From positions 1 to 56,609 of the forward strand of contig JBBRDM010000006.1 in the NCBI GenBank assembly GCA_038203935.1: a stretch of 56,609 nt of DNA, written 5' to 3'. The position numbers and the translations under genes are program-made. How positions within the stretch are numbered: position 1 is the stretch's first letter; every line of letters begins with the position of its first letter. Below are positions 17,158-26,656 of the stretch, piece after piece. Origin of the DNA: JANXSG01 sp038203935 (GTDB lineage Bacteria; Armatimonadota; Chthonomonadetes; Chthonomonadales; Chthonomonadaceae). The notes beneath the pieces were generated by a model. The model was not told the origin of the DNA, did not search any database, and was given only the letters and a program-made list of their open reading frames with translations.

Positions 17158-18390
17158 ATGTCTCTTCCCGGTACAAGAAAATTTTTAACGAGTCCTAAAG
17201 GCGCGATAACGCTTTTGGTAATTGCCGCTCTTGCGTGGGGGCTCACTTTAAAAAATCAGTTGTCGCCATCTCAGAAGCATCTGGATGCTGGTATTGAGTA
17301 CGCGCATAAAGGGCAGGGGCGTGAAGCGGAGCAGGAGTGGCGCACCGCCACAACTCTCGATTCTAATAACGCTGCTGCCTGGAATTATCTCGCAGAGTAC
17401 TACTCGGATATTCATAACTGGCGGGCATCCATCGAAGCCCTGCATCAATTGGAACGCCTGAAACCTGACACTCCCCATCTTCAGTCCCGGCTGGCCAGAG
17501 CGAATATGGAATCTGGGGATGAAATGGAAGCTTACCGAATCGCCGAAGCATCCCTCAAGGTCGAGCCGAACGATCCCGATACCATACTCTTATTTTGCAG
17601 CCTACTGGCGAATACGAAAGAGAATCAGCGGCGCCTCGATCTCCTGCGTCAGGCAGCCCGATTGCAGCCGGACAACCTTAAAACACAGACACTTCTGGCA
17701 GCAACACTCACAGATAAAAGACAGTTCGATGAAGCAAAACCACTCGTCGAGAAGCTTCTGCAAAAGGACCCCTCCAACCTCGAAGCTTCTTCACTGCAGG
17801 GAATGATACTGATCAATACCGATTCATCTCCCTCTGGCCTCAAACTGGCAGAGAGTGATTTCTTAAAAACTGTAGATACGCCACTCTACGCTCCGTTCGC
17901 TCATTTTAATCTCGGAAAAATCTACAAAAGAATGGGAAATCAGCAGGAAGCTGCAAAACACCTGGAATCTGCCGCAAAAATGATGCCAGTGAAACGAGAG
18001 GTATGGTTTGAACTCTCGGAAGTATACGCACAGAAAGGCGATCGCGTAAAATCTGCGACAGCGCGGAAGCAGTCTGAATTTTTGTTGGATCAAGAGAATA
18101 GAATAAAATCTCTCGAGCAAAAATGCGTAAAAAATCCTGCAGATTTTGATGCCCATTATGAGCTTACAAGGCTATTTCTAAGCCGTTCTGAACTCCACAA
18201 AGCCGATATTCACCTGGAGCAGCTTAAAACGATTCGTCCGAATGACCCGCGCACACTGCAGTCGATACAGCAGTTCGCTGCCGCTTCCAATCTCTCAAAA
18301 TCTGCGGATTCCAATCTATCAAAATCCGCCGCTTCAGCAAACTCAGCATTTTCTCCGGCAGACAATCTCAATGCCGCAGGCAGCAGATGA
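17158..18390 (+). CDS. Membrane-anchored TPR protein
   Basis: 410 residues. One N-terminal membrane helix (about 15-31, AITLLVIAALAWGLTL) is followed by at least eight TPR units from about residue 38 to 355 (for example AAAWNYLAEYYSDIHNWRAS, AHFNLGKIYKRMGNQQEAAK). The C-terminal 40 residues are low complexity with a duplicated SNLSKSA. The repeats should face the periplasm and hold partner proteins. Its stop overlaps the start of the CRTAC1 gene (ATGA at 18387-18390), and a TPR gene directly before a CRTAC1 gene is a frequent arrangement in Armatimonadota, Acidobacteria and Planctomycetes, suggesting a joint role. Confidence 0.85.
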   Translation: MSLPGTRKFLTSPKGAITLLVIAALAWGLTLKNQLSPSQKHLDAGIEYAHKGQGREAEQEWRTATTLDSNNAAAWNYLAEYYSDIHNWRASIEALHQLERLKPDTPHLQSRLARANMESGDEMEAYRIAEASLKVEPNDPDTILLFCSLLANTKENQRRLDLLRQAARLQPDNLKTQTLLAATLTDKRQFDEAKPLVEKLLQKDPSNLEASSLQGMILINTDSSPSGLKLAESDFLKTVDTPLYAPFAHFNLGKIYKRMGNQQEAAKHLESAAKMMPVKREVWFELSEVYAQKGDRVKSATARKQSEFLLDQENRIKSLEQKCVKNPADFDAHYELTRLFLSRSELHKADIHLEQLKTIRPNDPRTLQSIQQFAAASNLSKSADSNLSKSAASANSAFSPADNLNAAGSR

Positions 18391-20129
18391 TCGAACTGTT
18401 TCGATGCTTCCGGCTGCTTTTGCTGATCTTCATTACAATCGCCGCAGTAAGTTCTGGATGCACACACCGGCCTGCATCCACCGTCACTTCCCCAGTTCCG
18501 TCACTGAATCGCTCTTCAGCACTATTTGAAGATGCCACTACAAAAGCAGGAATACGATTTACACATACAAACGGCGCAGATGGAAAATTCCGCTTCGATG
18601 AATTTAGCCCTGCGGGGTGCGCTTTTGTCGATTACGATAACGATGGCTGGCTCGACATTCTCTTAATACAGTCCGGGTCTTCTGAGCCTTCTTCGGATGT
18701 CAAAGATCGCCCGCACTGCGCCCTCTATCATAACAATAAAAACGGAACTTTTACCGACGTGACGGCTGGCTCGGGGCTCGACTCCGATCTAGGATACGCC
18801 CAGGGAGCGGCGGTTGGAGATATCGATAATGATGGATACGACGATTTACTGATTACCAGTTATGGGCGTAACCATCTTTTTCATAATGAGAAAGGTTCGG
18901 GAAAATTTACAGAGGTAACTGCTGCCTGGGGACTGGATAAACCGCACTCGACAGGCTATGCGACGAGTGCGGCCTTCGGAGATTACGATAACGACGGCAG
19001 GCTCGATCTGTATATCTGTTACTACGCACCCTGGACACCTCTGTTAGACAGGCCATGTTTTAACGAAGCCAAACTACAGGACTACTGCACACCAGAACAG
19101 TTCCCCCCGGACACCCACCAGCTCTTCCATAACGATGACCACCGATTCACGGATATCAGTGAAAAATCTGGGATATCCAACGTGAAAGGTCGAGGGCTGG
19201 CAGTTACATTTATAGATTACGACGGGGATGGAAAAGAGGATATCTTCGTGGCGAATGATCTCACTCCAAATATGCTCTGGCACAATAACGGCGATGGGAC
19301 ATTCACAGAAATGGCGAAGAGCGCGGGATGCGCCTACAGCGACGAAGGCGCTTCCATGGCGGGAATGGGCGTCGCACCTTCAGACTACAATCACAGCGGC
19401 CACGAGAGCCTGATCGTAACAAATTTCTCCGGCATGCCAAATACTCTGTTCACCAATCAGGGAAACGGCCTCTTCGTAAACAACAGTATGACTTCCGGCC
19501 TCGCCATCCCACATATGAAATTTCTGGCTTTCGGATGCAGCTTTATCGACTACGATGCGGATGGATGGGCAGACCTATTTGTGAATAACGGCAGCGTCTA
19601 TGTTCATGCAGAGACTCGCCTGGATGGAGCGTCCTACAAGGAACGCAAACAGATATTTCATAACGCAGGTGACGGGCTTTTCAATGAGATTACTCAGGAA
19701 TCGCTGCTGGGAGATGCAGCGGCTCCTATGGTTGGGCGAGGTCTGGCGATCGGTGATTACGACAATGACGGCCGCCTGGATGTACTATGTACCAACCAGA
19801 ACGGGCCGCCACAGCTTTTTCATAATCAAGATCACAGTAAGAATCACTGGATAAGTTTCAAGACCATTGGCAGAAAGTGTAACCGAGACGGACTCCAAAC
19901 GAAATTCACCATTACTGCCGGCGGGGTAACGCAATCAGCAGAAGTTCGATCTGCCTTCAGTTATCTATCTTCCAGTGACCGCAGAGTATATTTCGGAATT
20001 GGCAGTGCAAATAGCATCGAAAAGGTGCAGATACACTGGCCGGATGGAACGATAGAAAAATTAAAGAACATCCGGCCAGACAGATTTTATATCTCCACGG
20101 AAGGAATGGGAATCACTCCTCTTCGATAA
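18387..20129 (+). CDS. CRTAC1-family lipoprotein (FG-GAP/VCBS repeats with ASPIC/UnbV domain)
   Basis: 580 residues. The N-terminal helix ends in a lipobox, AAVSSGC, so Cys25 should be lipidated. Calcium-binding FG-GAP repeats follow, each with DxDxDGxxD (FVDYDNDGWLDILL, VGDIDNDGYDDLLI, FGDYDNDGRLDLYI, FIDYDGDGKEDIFV, FIDYDADGWADLFV, IGDYDNDGRLDVLC), giving a seven-bladed propeller. Residues about 490-575 form the ASPIC/UnbV domain, ending VQIHWPDGTIEKL. Such proteins are surface or periplasmic and may bind ligands or partners; no enzymatic role is known. It is translationally coupled to the TPR gene. Its 3' end overlaps that of the convergent GH gene by 17 bp. Confidence 0.92.
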   Translation: MIELFRCFRLLLLIFITIAAVSSGCTHRPASTVTSPVPSLNRSSALFEDATTKAGIRFTHTNGADGKFRFDEFSPAGCAFVDYDNDGWLDILLIQSGSSEPSSDVKDRPHCALYHNNKNGTFTDVTAGSGLDSDLGYAQGAAVGDIDNDGYDDLLITSYGRNHLFHNEKGSGKFTEVTAAWGLDKPHSTGYATSAAFGDYDNDGRLDLYICYYAPWTPLLDRPCFNEAKLQDYCTPEQFPPDTHQLFHNDDHRFTDISEKSGISNVKGRGLAVTFIDYDGDGKEDIFVANDLTPNMLWHNNGDGTFTEMAKSAGCAYSDEGASMAGMGVAPSDYNHSGHESLIVTNFSGMPNTLFTNQGNGLFVNNSMTSGLAIPHMKFLAFGCSFIDYDADGWADLFVNNGSVYVHAETRLDGASYKERKQIFHNAGDGLFNEITQESLLGDAAAPMVGRGLAIGDYDNDGRLDVLCTNQNGPPQLFHNQDHSKNHWISFKTIGRKCNRDGLQTKFTITAGGVTQSAEVRSAFSYLSSSDRRVYFGIGSANSIEKVQIHWPDGTIEKLKNIRPDRFYISTEGMGITPLR

Positions 20130-22287
20130 CCAGGATACGGGGACTGTCGGTAAGCTCTACTTCCATCTCGATATTTTTTGCACCTGTTCTTAGTATATGA
20201 GCCTTATCTTCCTGCCCTGTGAGCGGGTCATACAGAGATACTTTGGCATTGGTCCCCACCACATTCCCAATATTCAGCCGGAAGGTCTCCAGAGGCATGT
20301 CAAAGCGTGTAATATCGGAATTAGGCGCGTCGCCTTTGTATTTCTCAAGTACATTTCTGGTCATTATATATATCGGGATAACAAACTTATTTTTGGTGGC
20401 CTGGAACGGGAAAAATGCCAGCACATCCCGATTGTAGAGCGGTGGATAGGGATTGGAACTGCTGTTCGCCGTGGATGGATTTCCAGCAAACTGGATTCGA
20501 TCTTCATGCTCGGTTACTCTGGTGAGGCTGATCTGGCGCGCCTTACTTACTGAGCCATCCCCTTTCATAGCTGTCAAAAGCCTGTGTATAGCCGAAATCG
20601 CAGGGGAAGTGATGCTCGATTCATCCGAGGGAAGCACATTATTGTTTGCTTTGACTGTTGGCACAAAAGTTCTGCTCATCAGCCCCAGACCCATTGTATC
20701 GTCTTCCACTGCTTCAAAGAAATATATTCGAGATACCCCTTTGTTTACATAGCTGCAGAGATATCTTAGCGCTGATTTCGCTTTAAGATGCTCCGCGTCT
20801 GCAGGAGTCACCACGGTATCGGTTACTGGCTTCCCTGACTGGAGATATTCCGGCGATATTCCCGGATCGGCCCCATGCGAATCCAAATTTACTTCTGTTA
20901 TCCACATTCCTGGTGGAGGCGCATCGTTGCCATTGCTGTATCGGGAGTGCGTTTCACGCCCGTGCTTGGCATTGCCCACGTTATTTTCAAATGGTGCAAG
21001 GTCTCGGATGAGCGTTTCTGATTGAATCCCCTGAATAAAATATTCCGGGAGAAAAGCAGTATAGGTGGGAGTGAAATTATCCTGCCATTTCCCATTGACG
21101 ACCTGCCCTGCAGGTTCTCCCAACGCATCGATGGGTCGGCCCGCAAGCGGATTCTTATCACTGGGAAATTTCAGAGCGCCGCGATATGGATGTTTGCTGA
21201 TAGCTGTCAATCCTGCGGGAAGCGTAGTTCCTGAGCCCCATGGTCTTTGAGATTCAAAACCATCTGTAACTCCCACAGCGGGCATGTGATTTTTAGGGTC
21301 ACGTACAAAATCTACCGTGTCTTTAATTATTCCTATAGTGGAAGACTCCCCTTTGGCAATAGGTTTATCCGTGGGATAGTAGCGGTTAATATCCAGGAAA
21401 TTGGAGCCAAAAGACATTTCGTTCCAGACTTCGAAATCGAAGCCTGCATTTGAAGAGTTTTCAGTGCCCAGGATGCGTTTTGCTGTGTCCGCCACCGTTT
21501 TTACATAACTGAGCCATCCATCCATCGTTTCTCTAAACTCTGAGGGTTCATTGCCGGTTGATTTATCTTTGGAAGGATAAAACGGCAGGTATTTTAAAGT
21601 CATCGCCGGCACATTTCCAGCCGGAAGATCTTTTTCAAGCGGCTTGGATAGGGTGCAGGTGCCGTCAGGCTGTATCTGGGTGAATATGTTTTGCGCTCCC
21701 CAGTTTCCAGATAGGTTGCTTAATCCAGAGCGATTTGGGACAGCATCTTTCAATGTAGCAGGGTCGATATGTACTTCGGTAACCCCTTTCGCTGCCGCCT
21801 GTGTGAGCTTAACAGTATACTGCTTGGACGGGCAGGGTATTCCTTGATTAGAATTGAGCAGGATAAGCGGTCGCAGCCCTGCGCGCTTACATGCAGAAAG
21901 CAGCTTCTCCACGCGATCGGGGTTTACAAATTTTGTGGGATCGTCATAACTAATGGTTCCCCAGCCAAACTCCAGTCTTACGAATTTGAAACCATTTTGA
22001 GCCAGATGTTTAAAAATCGGTTCCACACTATCCAGATCCTTATTGATTCGGTAGTTTATTCCTACGGCATTTTCAATTTTTGAAGAGGGCCAGGTATCCA
22101 TATAGGCTCTCCATGGCTGTATCCAGTGGCTACGCGATCCCCAGGGCAGTTTGGTCAGATTAGCAGGATCGGTATATGGCTGTACCGTTCCCCCAGTCGA
22201 AGCCCGGCCGCTTGCAAAACCAGCCACATTCAACGAAGTCATTAGCATAGCCGTTCCTAATGCTGCACGTACATATTTCGAGTTCAT
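20113..22287 (-). CDS. Secreted clan GH-A (TIM-barrel) glycosidase, paralogue A
   Basis: 724 residues with a signal peptide (about 1-30). Barrel strands are seen in KFVRLEFGWGTISY and RPLILLN; the acid/base is Glu290 in FEVWNEM and the likely nucleophile is Glu465 in MWITEVN, the pair found at strands 4 and 7 of clan GH-A (GH39, GH5, GH51 and related). An insertion of about 85 residues between strands 3 and 4 (QYTVKLTQAAAKGVTEVHID to MTLKYLPFYP) looks like a small beta domain. The C-terminus (about 560-724) is a beta-sandwich. Substrate unknown. It is a close relative of the gene at 23.0-25.2 kb. GGGGAGAAG lies upstream of ATG 22287. Confidence 0.82.
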   Translation of the reverse strand: MNSKYVRAALGTAMLMTSLNVAGFASGRASTGGTVQPYTDPANLTKLPWGSRSHWIQPWRAYMDTWPSSKIENAVGINYRINKDLDSVEPIFKHLAQNGFKFVRLEFGWGTISYDDPTKFVNPDRVEKLLSACKRAGLRPLILLNSNQGIPCPSKQYTVKLTQAAAKGVTEVHIDPATLKDAVPNRSGLSNLSGNWGAQNIFTQIQPDGTCTLSKPLEKDLPAGNVPAMTLKYLPFYPSKDKSTGNEPSEFRETMDGWLSYVKTVADTAKRILGTENSSNAGFDFEVWNEMSFGSNFLDINRYYPTDKPIAKGESSTIGIIKDTVDFVRDPKNHMPAVGVTDGFESQRPWGSGTTLPAGLTAISKHPYRGALKFPSDKNPLAGRPIDALGEPAGQVVNGKWQDNFTPTYTAFLPEYFIQGIQSETLIRDLAPFENNVGNAKHGRETHSRYSNGNDAPPPGMWITEVNLDSHGADPGISPEYLQSGKPVTDTVVTPADAEHLKAKSALRYLCSYVNKGVSRIYFFEAVEDDTMGLGLMSRTFVPTVKANNNVLPSDESSITSPAISAIHRLLTAMKGDGSVSKARQISLTRVTEHEDRIQFAGNPSTANSSSNPYPPLYNRDVLAFFPFQATKNKFVIPIYIMTRNVLEKYKGDAPNSDITRFDMPLETFRLNIGNVVGTNAKVSLYDPLTGQEDKAHILRTGAKNIEMEVELTDSPRILVIEEE

Positions 22288-22709
22288 AATTTTAACTTCT
22301 CCCCATCACTTATAAACATAATAATCGATCGAAACGATACTCGGCTAAATTTTTAAACGTCCACTGAAGTACTTTGTTACATAGTACGCGCAATAGCGCG
22401 CCGCTGTTCCAAAATGGCCATCATTCTTTTGGCGTAAATTGCGTATGAATATGCGAATTTTTCCATACGGGTTTATTCTAATATTTGGAAATTAAGGGCA
22501 GTGCTATTTGAAGAATTCGGTGCAAAATATACTGTCACTGCCCCAATACTGCTCTGCGGTGGTTTATGTATCCGAGGTAAATCCATGAGGACAAAACCTG
22601 GTACGTTTGCTCCGTTTCCACCTTACATTCGCCCCCTTCCCTGCACACACCAACGATAAAGCAGTTTGCTTTTTCCCAGGGGCAGTACAAAAAGCAGTAC
22701 ATGTTTCTT
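22288..22709. other. Intergenic promoter region of GH paralogue A
   Basis: About 420 bp between the GH start and the compound repeat. AT-rich near 22300-22360, with CGATCGAAACGATA at 22325-22338, vaguely LacI-operator-like but not a good palindrome. No ORF or RNA gene seen. Confidence 0.4.
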
Positions 22710-22911
22710 CTTAGCGAGGAAAAGGGGAGTCTGCAGGGCAGATGCTCCGACGTCTTCCGATAAGTAGAGAGGAAAAATGCTCCGGCGGGGCCGATGTATC
22801 TGCAGGGCAGATGCTTTGTCGAACGCCGAGAGTGTGCATTCCCCCTTCTCCTGTTTTTGGGAGAAGGAGGATGAGGGCAAAAGGAATTCTCCTGTTTTGG
22901 GAGAAGGAGGT
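22710..22911 (+). repeat. Compound intergenic hairpin repeat, copy 1
   Basis: Starts with CTTAGCGAGGAA (22710-22721), contains two exact copies of TCTGCAGGGCAGATGCT (22730-22746 and 22799-22815) and two hairpins: CCTTCTCC/GGAGAAGG (22844-22851, 22860-22867) and TTCTCC/GGAGAA (22887-22892, 22900-22905). The same 12-mer, a variant of the 17-mer and the TTCTCC hairpin recur in the same order at 51333-51510. No coding potential. Confidence 0.7.
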
Positions 22912-23000
22912 CAGAGAAATGAGGGAAATTGTATTCGCAATAAGGCAGCAGAACTTGGGAATCGTTTGATTGATGACTTTTGCAGTTACCTTACTCAACA

Positions 23001-25181
23001 CTATTTCTCTTCAATAATCAACAATCTGGGGCTGTCGGACAGTGAAGCTTCGATTTCAATATTCTTTGTTCCAGATTTTATAACCGCCACCGGTGACAGC
23101 TTATCGGACATAGGATCATAGAGAGTTACTTTCGCATCCGTACCGATGATATTTCCGATATCGAGCCGGAATTTCTCATCGGGCATATCAAAGCGGGAGA
23201 TATCAGTACTCGGCGCATCGGCTTTATAACGCTGAATCATATTCCTGGTCATTATGTAGAGCGGAATCACAAACTTATGTTTCGAAGCCTGGAAGGGGAA
23301 AAAAGCGAGTACATCTCTATTATACAGAGGCGGGAACGGATTTGGATTACTATTTTCATTCGCCGGGTTTCCCGCAAACTGAACACGGCTTTCGGGCTCT
23401 ACTATTTTCTGGAGACTGATCTGGCGTGGTCTGCCCTCGAGATGCTCACCTTTCATCGCCGCGGCAAGCCTGCGAATTGCCAGCATTTCCGGAGAGGTAA
23501 CAGCCTCGTCATCGGGAGGAATCGAATAGCCGTTTGCTTTGATTGCAGGCAGAAAATCGCGGCTTATGAGGCCAAGTCCAATAGGATCCTTGATTAGCGG
23601 GTTGTCCACTGCTTCAAAAAAATAGATTCGAGAGACGCCTTTATTTACATAGCTGGTGAGATAACGCAGGGCAGCCTTCGCCTTAAGATGATCTACATCA
23701 GCCATCGTCATCGTGGAGTCGACTTTCGTCAGACCGCCCAGCCTGTATTCTAATAAAAATCCCGGGTCTGCCCCGTGCGCATCTATATTCACTTCGGTAA
23801 TCCACATTCCTGGCGGCGGAGCGTCCTTCCCATTTTCGAATAGCGCATGCGAATCACGGCCGTGAGGTGTGCTGCCTACATTGTTAGTGAAGGGCGCAAG
23901 GTCTCGAATAAAGGTTTCCGTCTGAATGCCGGATAGAAAATATTCCGGAAAGAAAGCCGAATATGCAGGTGTAAAATACTCCTGCCACTTTCCGCCCACC
24001 GCCTGCGCTGCGGGCGCGCCCAGTGCGTCGAGTGGACGCCCTGCGATGGGATTTTTTTCACTCGGAATGGTGATCATTCCCCGGTACGGATGTTTGCTGA
24101 TGGCAGAAAGGCCAGCTGGAAGTATGGATCCAGTTCCCCATGGCCGCTGCGCTTCGAAGCCATCGGTCACTCCCACCCCTGGCATATGGTTTTTAGCATT
24201 GCGAACATAATCGACAGTATATTTAATGATGCCATCCAGCGTAGGGGAGCCAGATACTACAGGCTTATCATAGTATTTATTGATGTCTAGAAAATTTGAT
24301 CCAAAAGTCATTTCGTTCCAGACTTCAAAATCAAATCCTGCGTCCGCAACGCCCTCCGTTCCCAACACACGCCGCGCATTCGCTGCAATCGTGTTGACAT
24401 AGCTCAGCCAGCCATTCATAGTCTCTCGAAACTGAGAAGGCTCTTGACCGGTGCTTTTGTCTATGCTGGGATAGAAGGGAAGATATTTCAGAGTCATTGC
24501 CAGTGCGGGTCCAGCCGGGAGATCCTTTGTAAGCGCTCTGGAAAGTGTGCAGGTTCCGTCAGAAGTTATCTGAGTAAAAATAGTTTCCGCACCCCAGTTT
24601 CCAGAGAGATTGCTGAGGCCGGAGCGTTCTGCAACTGCCAGATTTAAGGTGCTGGGGTCGATATGGATCTGAGTATCCCCTTTTGAAGCAGCCTGGGTAA
24701 GTTTAACTTTGTACTGTTTGCTGGGACACGGTATTCCATGATGGGAATTTAAAAGGAAAAGCGGCCTTAATCCTGAGTTTTTGCAGGCGTTGACGATTTT
24801 ATCGAACTTGTCCTGGAAGGTTAATCTCGTCGGATCATCCCAGCTTATGGAATTCCAGCCAAATTCAAGCCGAACATACTTGAATCCATTTTTTGCAAGA
24901 TGCTTAAATATGGAATCTACGCTTAAGAGGTCTGCATCGGGCCGGTAGTTGACGCCGATGGAATCCACCAGACGTTCAGAAGGCCAGGTATCCACGTAGG
25001 CACGCCAGGGCTGTATCCAGTGGCTTCGGGATCCCCAGGGCAGTGCGGTCAGATATGTGGAATCGCTGTATCTGTCCAAGATTCCTTCAGTGGATCGCGT
25101 TTCATTTAATCGAGCTTGTGCAGACATTGAAATAGTGCAAAACAGTATTCCTAAAACGATATTCGAATAGGTTGTTTTCAT
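23001..25181 (-). CDS. Secreted clan GH-A (TIM-barrel) glycosidase, paralogue B
   Basis: 726 residues from ATG 25181, chosen because AGGAGTGAG stands just upstream and the residues that follow (MKTTYSNIVLGILFCTISMS) form a signal peptide; the open frame extends 75 codons further without support. Nearly the whole length aligns with paralogue A: LPWGSRSHWIQPWRAY, the FEVWNEM acid/base, the WITEVN nucleophile, the inserted beta domain and the C-terminal VLAFFPFQA block. Probably the same fold with a related but not identical substrate. Tandem same-strand arrangement points to gene duplication. A divergent pseudopilin gene lies 300 bp away and may share its control region. Confidence 0.82.
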   Translation of the reverse strand: MKTTYSNIVLGILFCTISMSAQARLNETRSTEGILDRYSDSTYLTALPWGSRSHWIQPWRAYVDTWPSERLVDSIGVNYRPDADLLSVDSIFKHLAKNGFKYVRLEFGWNSISWDDPTRLTFQDKFDKIVNACKNSGLRPLFLLNSHHGIPCPSKQYKVKLTQAASKGDTQIHIDPSTLNLAVAERSGLSNLSGNWGAETIFTQITSDGTCTLSRALTKDLPAGPALAMTLKYLPFYPSIDKSTGQEPSQFRETMNGWLSYVNTIAANARRVLGTEGVADAGFDFEVWNEMTFGSNFLDINKYYDKPVVSGSPTLDGIIKYTVDYVRNAKNHMPGVGVTDGFEAQRPWGTGSILPAGLSAISKHPYRGMITIPSEKNPIAGRPLDALGAPAAQAVGGKWQEYFTPAYSAFFPEYFLSGIQTETFIRDLAPFTNNVGSTPHGRDSHALFENGKDAPPPGMWITEVNIDAHGADPGFLLEYRLGGLTKVDSTMTMADVDHLKAKAALRYLTSYVNKGVSRIYFFEAVDNPLIKDPIGLGLISRDFLPAIKANGYSIPPDDEAVTSPEMLAIRRLAAAMKGEHLEGRPRQISLQKIVEPESRVQFAGNPANENSNPNPFPPLYNRDVLAFFPFQASKHKFVIPLYIMTRNMIQRYKADAPSTDISRFDMPDEKFRLDIGNIIGTDAKVTLYDPMSDKLSPVAVIKSGTKNIEIEASLSDSPRLLIIEEK

Positions 25182-25480
25182 TTTTCTCACTCCTCTTAAC
25201 TCCAAGGTTAACTTCAGAATTGCTCGCCTGTGTTCCCAAAAAAGCTGATAATGATTACAGGTTTTCGTGCCAATAATGTGTTTATATGTTTGCGCGGGTA
25301 TGCTGGCTGCTGGTCCGACAACAGTGGTTAAGCATCCTCTATGTTTCACTATATTACAGTCGCTATCGAGACAAATTATGCGAATTATAATCCATTCTAA
25401 TCCCATTCTGGAAGATGGACTGCGGAAAAGTTATAGATTGTCTCCGGAGTTTGTTGATCAGTCAGGGAGAAAAACTGAAA

Positions 25481-26266
25481 ATGTACGAAGAAGTATCGAA
25501 TTCTAAACTTAATGGTTCAAATTCAGAAGCATTTACACTCATAGAATTGCTTGTTGTTATTACTATTATAGGTATTCTGACAGCCATTCTTTTCCCTGTA
25601 ATTGCACAGGCCAGACAGGAATCAAAGGTAGTCGTCTGCATCAGTAATACGCGCCAGATTGGAAATGCGATGCAGATGTATTCCGCAGACTTTGATGAAA
25701 GATTACCTTACCTCGCCTACAATACATGGCAGAGTACCTCTCAGTACAACTCTTTTTTCTGCAGCCATACAGGTACCTGTCAGCCTAGATGGGCCGATAT
25801 GATTATGCCGTATGTAAAAAATTCGCGCATTTTCACCTGTCCTGTGGATCAAAGTTCTCTCGCCACACATGTTGCGAATACGGTTCAGCTGAGCTACGGC
25901 CTCAATATTTATGCGTTTAATTACGACGGAGGAAAACTGAGCTCAAATACATACGGACCGGGGCCGGCTCTTTCTGAAATCCCTAACCCTGCCGCGCGTA
26001 TCTTTGTGACGGAAGCCAGCAATCGAAACGATTCCGTAGCCTTGTGGTGTTTCCGCAGTCCGAAATTAAATCATGATTTAGATCAGGATTCCTGTCTTCT
26101 AAAACATGGAAAACTGCCTTCTGTCTATTTTGATGGCCATGCAAAATTGTTCCGAATGCACGGTCTGCTGGATCAGCTTCCATATAACGCAAAATATCGG
26201 GGATGCTCGCAGTATGCATTTTGCGTAGCTCAATACTACCCTGAATTTGCGCCCTGGTTACCATAA
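25481..26266 (+). CDS. DUF1559-like pseudopilin with prepilin leader, copy 2
   Basis: 261 residues from ATG 25481 (GGGAGA ten bases before). The leader MYEEVSNSKLNGSNSEA runs into FTLIELLVVITIIGIL; the residue before Phe is Ala rather than the usual Gly, so the cleavage site is slightly non-standard. The helix is followed by LFPVIAQARQESKVVVCISN and MYSADFDERLPY, and the C-terminal part has the VYFDGHAKLFRMHG block. Sequence similarity to the 14.9-kb pseudopilin is clear in the first 70 residues and low afterwards apart from the DGH block. It is transcribed divergently from GH paralogue B and is followed, 27 nt later, by a small membrane protein. Confidence 0.88.
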   Translation: MYEEVSNSKLNGSNSEAFTLIELLVVITIIGILTAILFPVIAQARQESKVVVCISNTRQIGNAMQMYSADFDERLPYLAYNTWQSTSQYNSFFCSHTGTCQPRWADMIMPYVKNSRIFTCPVDQSSLATHVANTVQLSYGLNIYAFNYDGGKLSSNTYGPGPALSEIPNPAARIFVTEASNRNDSVALWCFRSPKLNHDLDQDSCLLKHGKLPSVYFDGHAKLFRMHGLLDQLPYNAKYRGCSQYAFCVAQYYPEFAPWLP

Positions 26267-26293
26267 AAGGGTTAGACGTTTGAGGAGTTTTAC

Positions 26294-26557
26294 ATGAGGA
26301 TTACAGCTAGTAAAATGAAGAAAAAAAATAACAAAAATAAAATCGATCGAAATAAAATTAAACTTACCGTTCTGGTGCTGCTGGCTATACTGATATTGAA
26401 TGGAGTAGAGATTTATCACTCCTTTGCAAAAGCCTCATCACCAACATCGGTTAACAATCCGTATTCCGATCCTGCCGAAAAAGCGGACAGAGAGAGCTAC
26501 GGAAGTTATATCGAAATTAACAACAAATTCGATGGTAACCAGCCAGCTCCGAGATAG
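26294..26557 (+). CDS. Small single-span membrane protein following pseudopilin, copy 2
   Basis: 87 residues; GAGGAG directly upstream of ATG 26294. A very basic N-terminus (about 12 Lys/Arg in the first 36 residues) precedes one membrane helix (about 36-52, LTVLVLLAILILNGVEI) and a polar periplasmic tail (NNPYSDPAEKADRESYGS). No family recognised. It has the same position, topology and Pro/Asn-rich tail style as the 60-aa protein at 15.8 kb, although the sequences are not obviously homologous. A terminator follows, so the pseudopilin and this protein form a two-gene unit. Confidence 0.7.
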   Translation: MRITASKMKKKNNKNKIDRNKIKLTVLVLLAILILNGVEIYHSFAKASSPTSVNNPYSDPAEKADRESYGSYIEINNKFDGNQPAPR

Positions 26558-26588
26558 TAAACGAACGAAGCATCTGAAAGAACTTATT

Positions 26589-26634
26589 GCCCTCATATTT
26601 CAAGTCTTGCAAAAGACACGAAGTGAGGGCTTTA
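26589..26634 (+). terminator. Rho-independent terminator with a GNRA-capped inner stem
   Basis: Outer stem GCCCTCA (26589-26595) with TGAGGGC (26624-26630), inner stem GTCTT (26604-26608) with AAGAC (26613-26617) closed by a GCAA tetraloop, followed by TTTATT. It ends the pseudopilin unit and lies just before the 3' end of the convergent CPBP gene. Confidence 0.7.
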
Positions 26635-26656
26635 TTCTGACTCGAAGCAGTCAGAA

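Noticed and set aside
22325..22338. LacI-type operator before GH paralogue A
   Set aside because: The dyad CGATCGAAACGATA is poor and not repeated before paralogue B.
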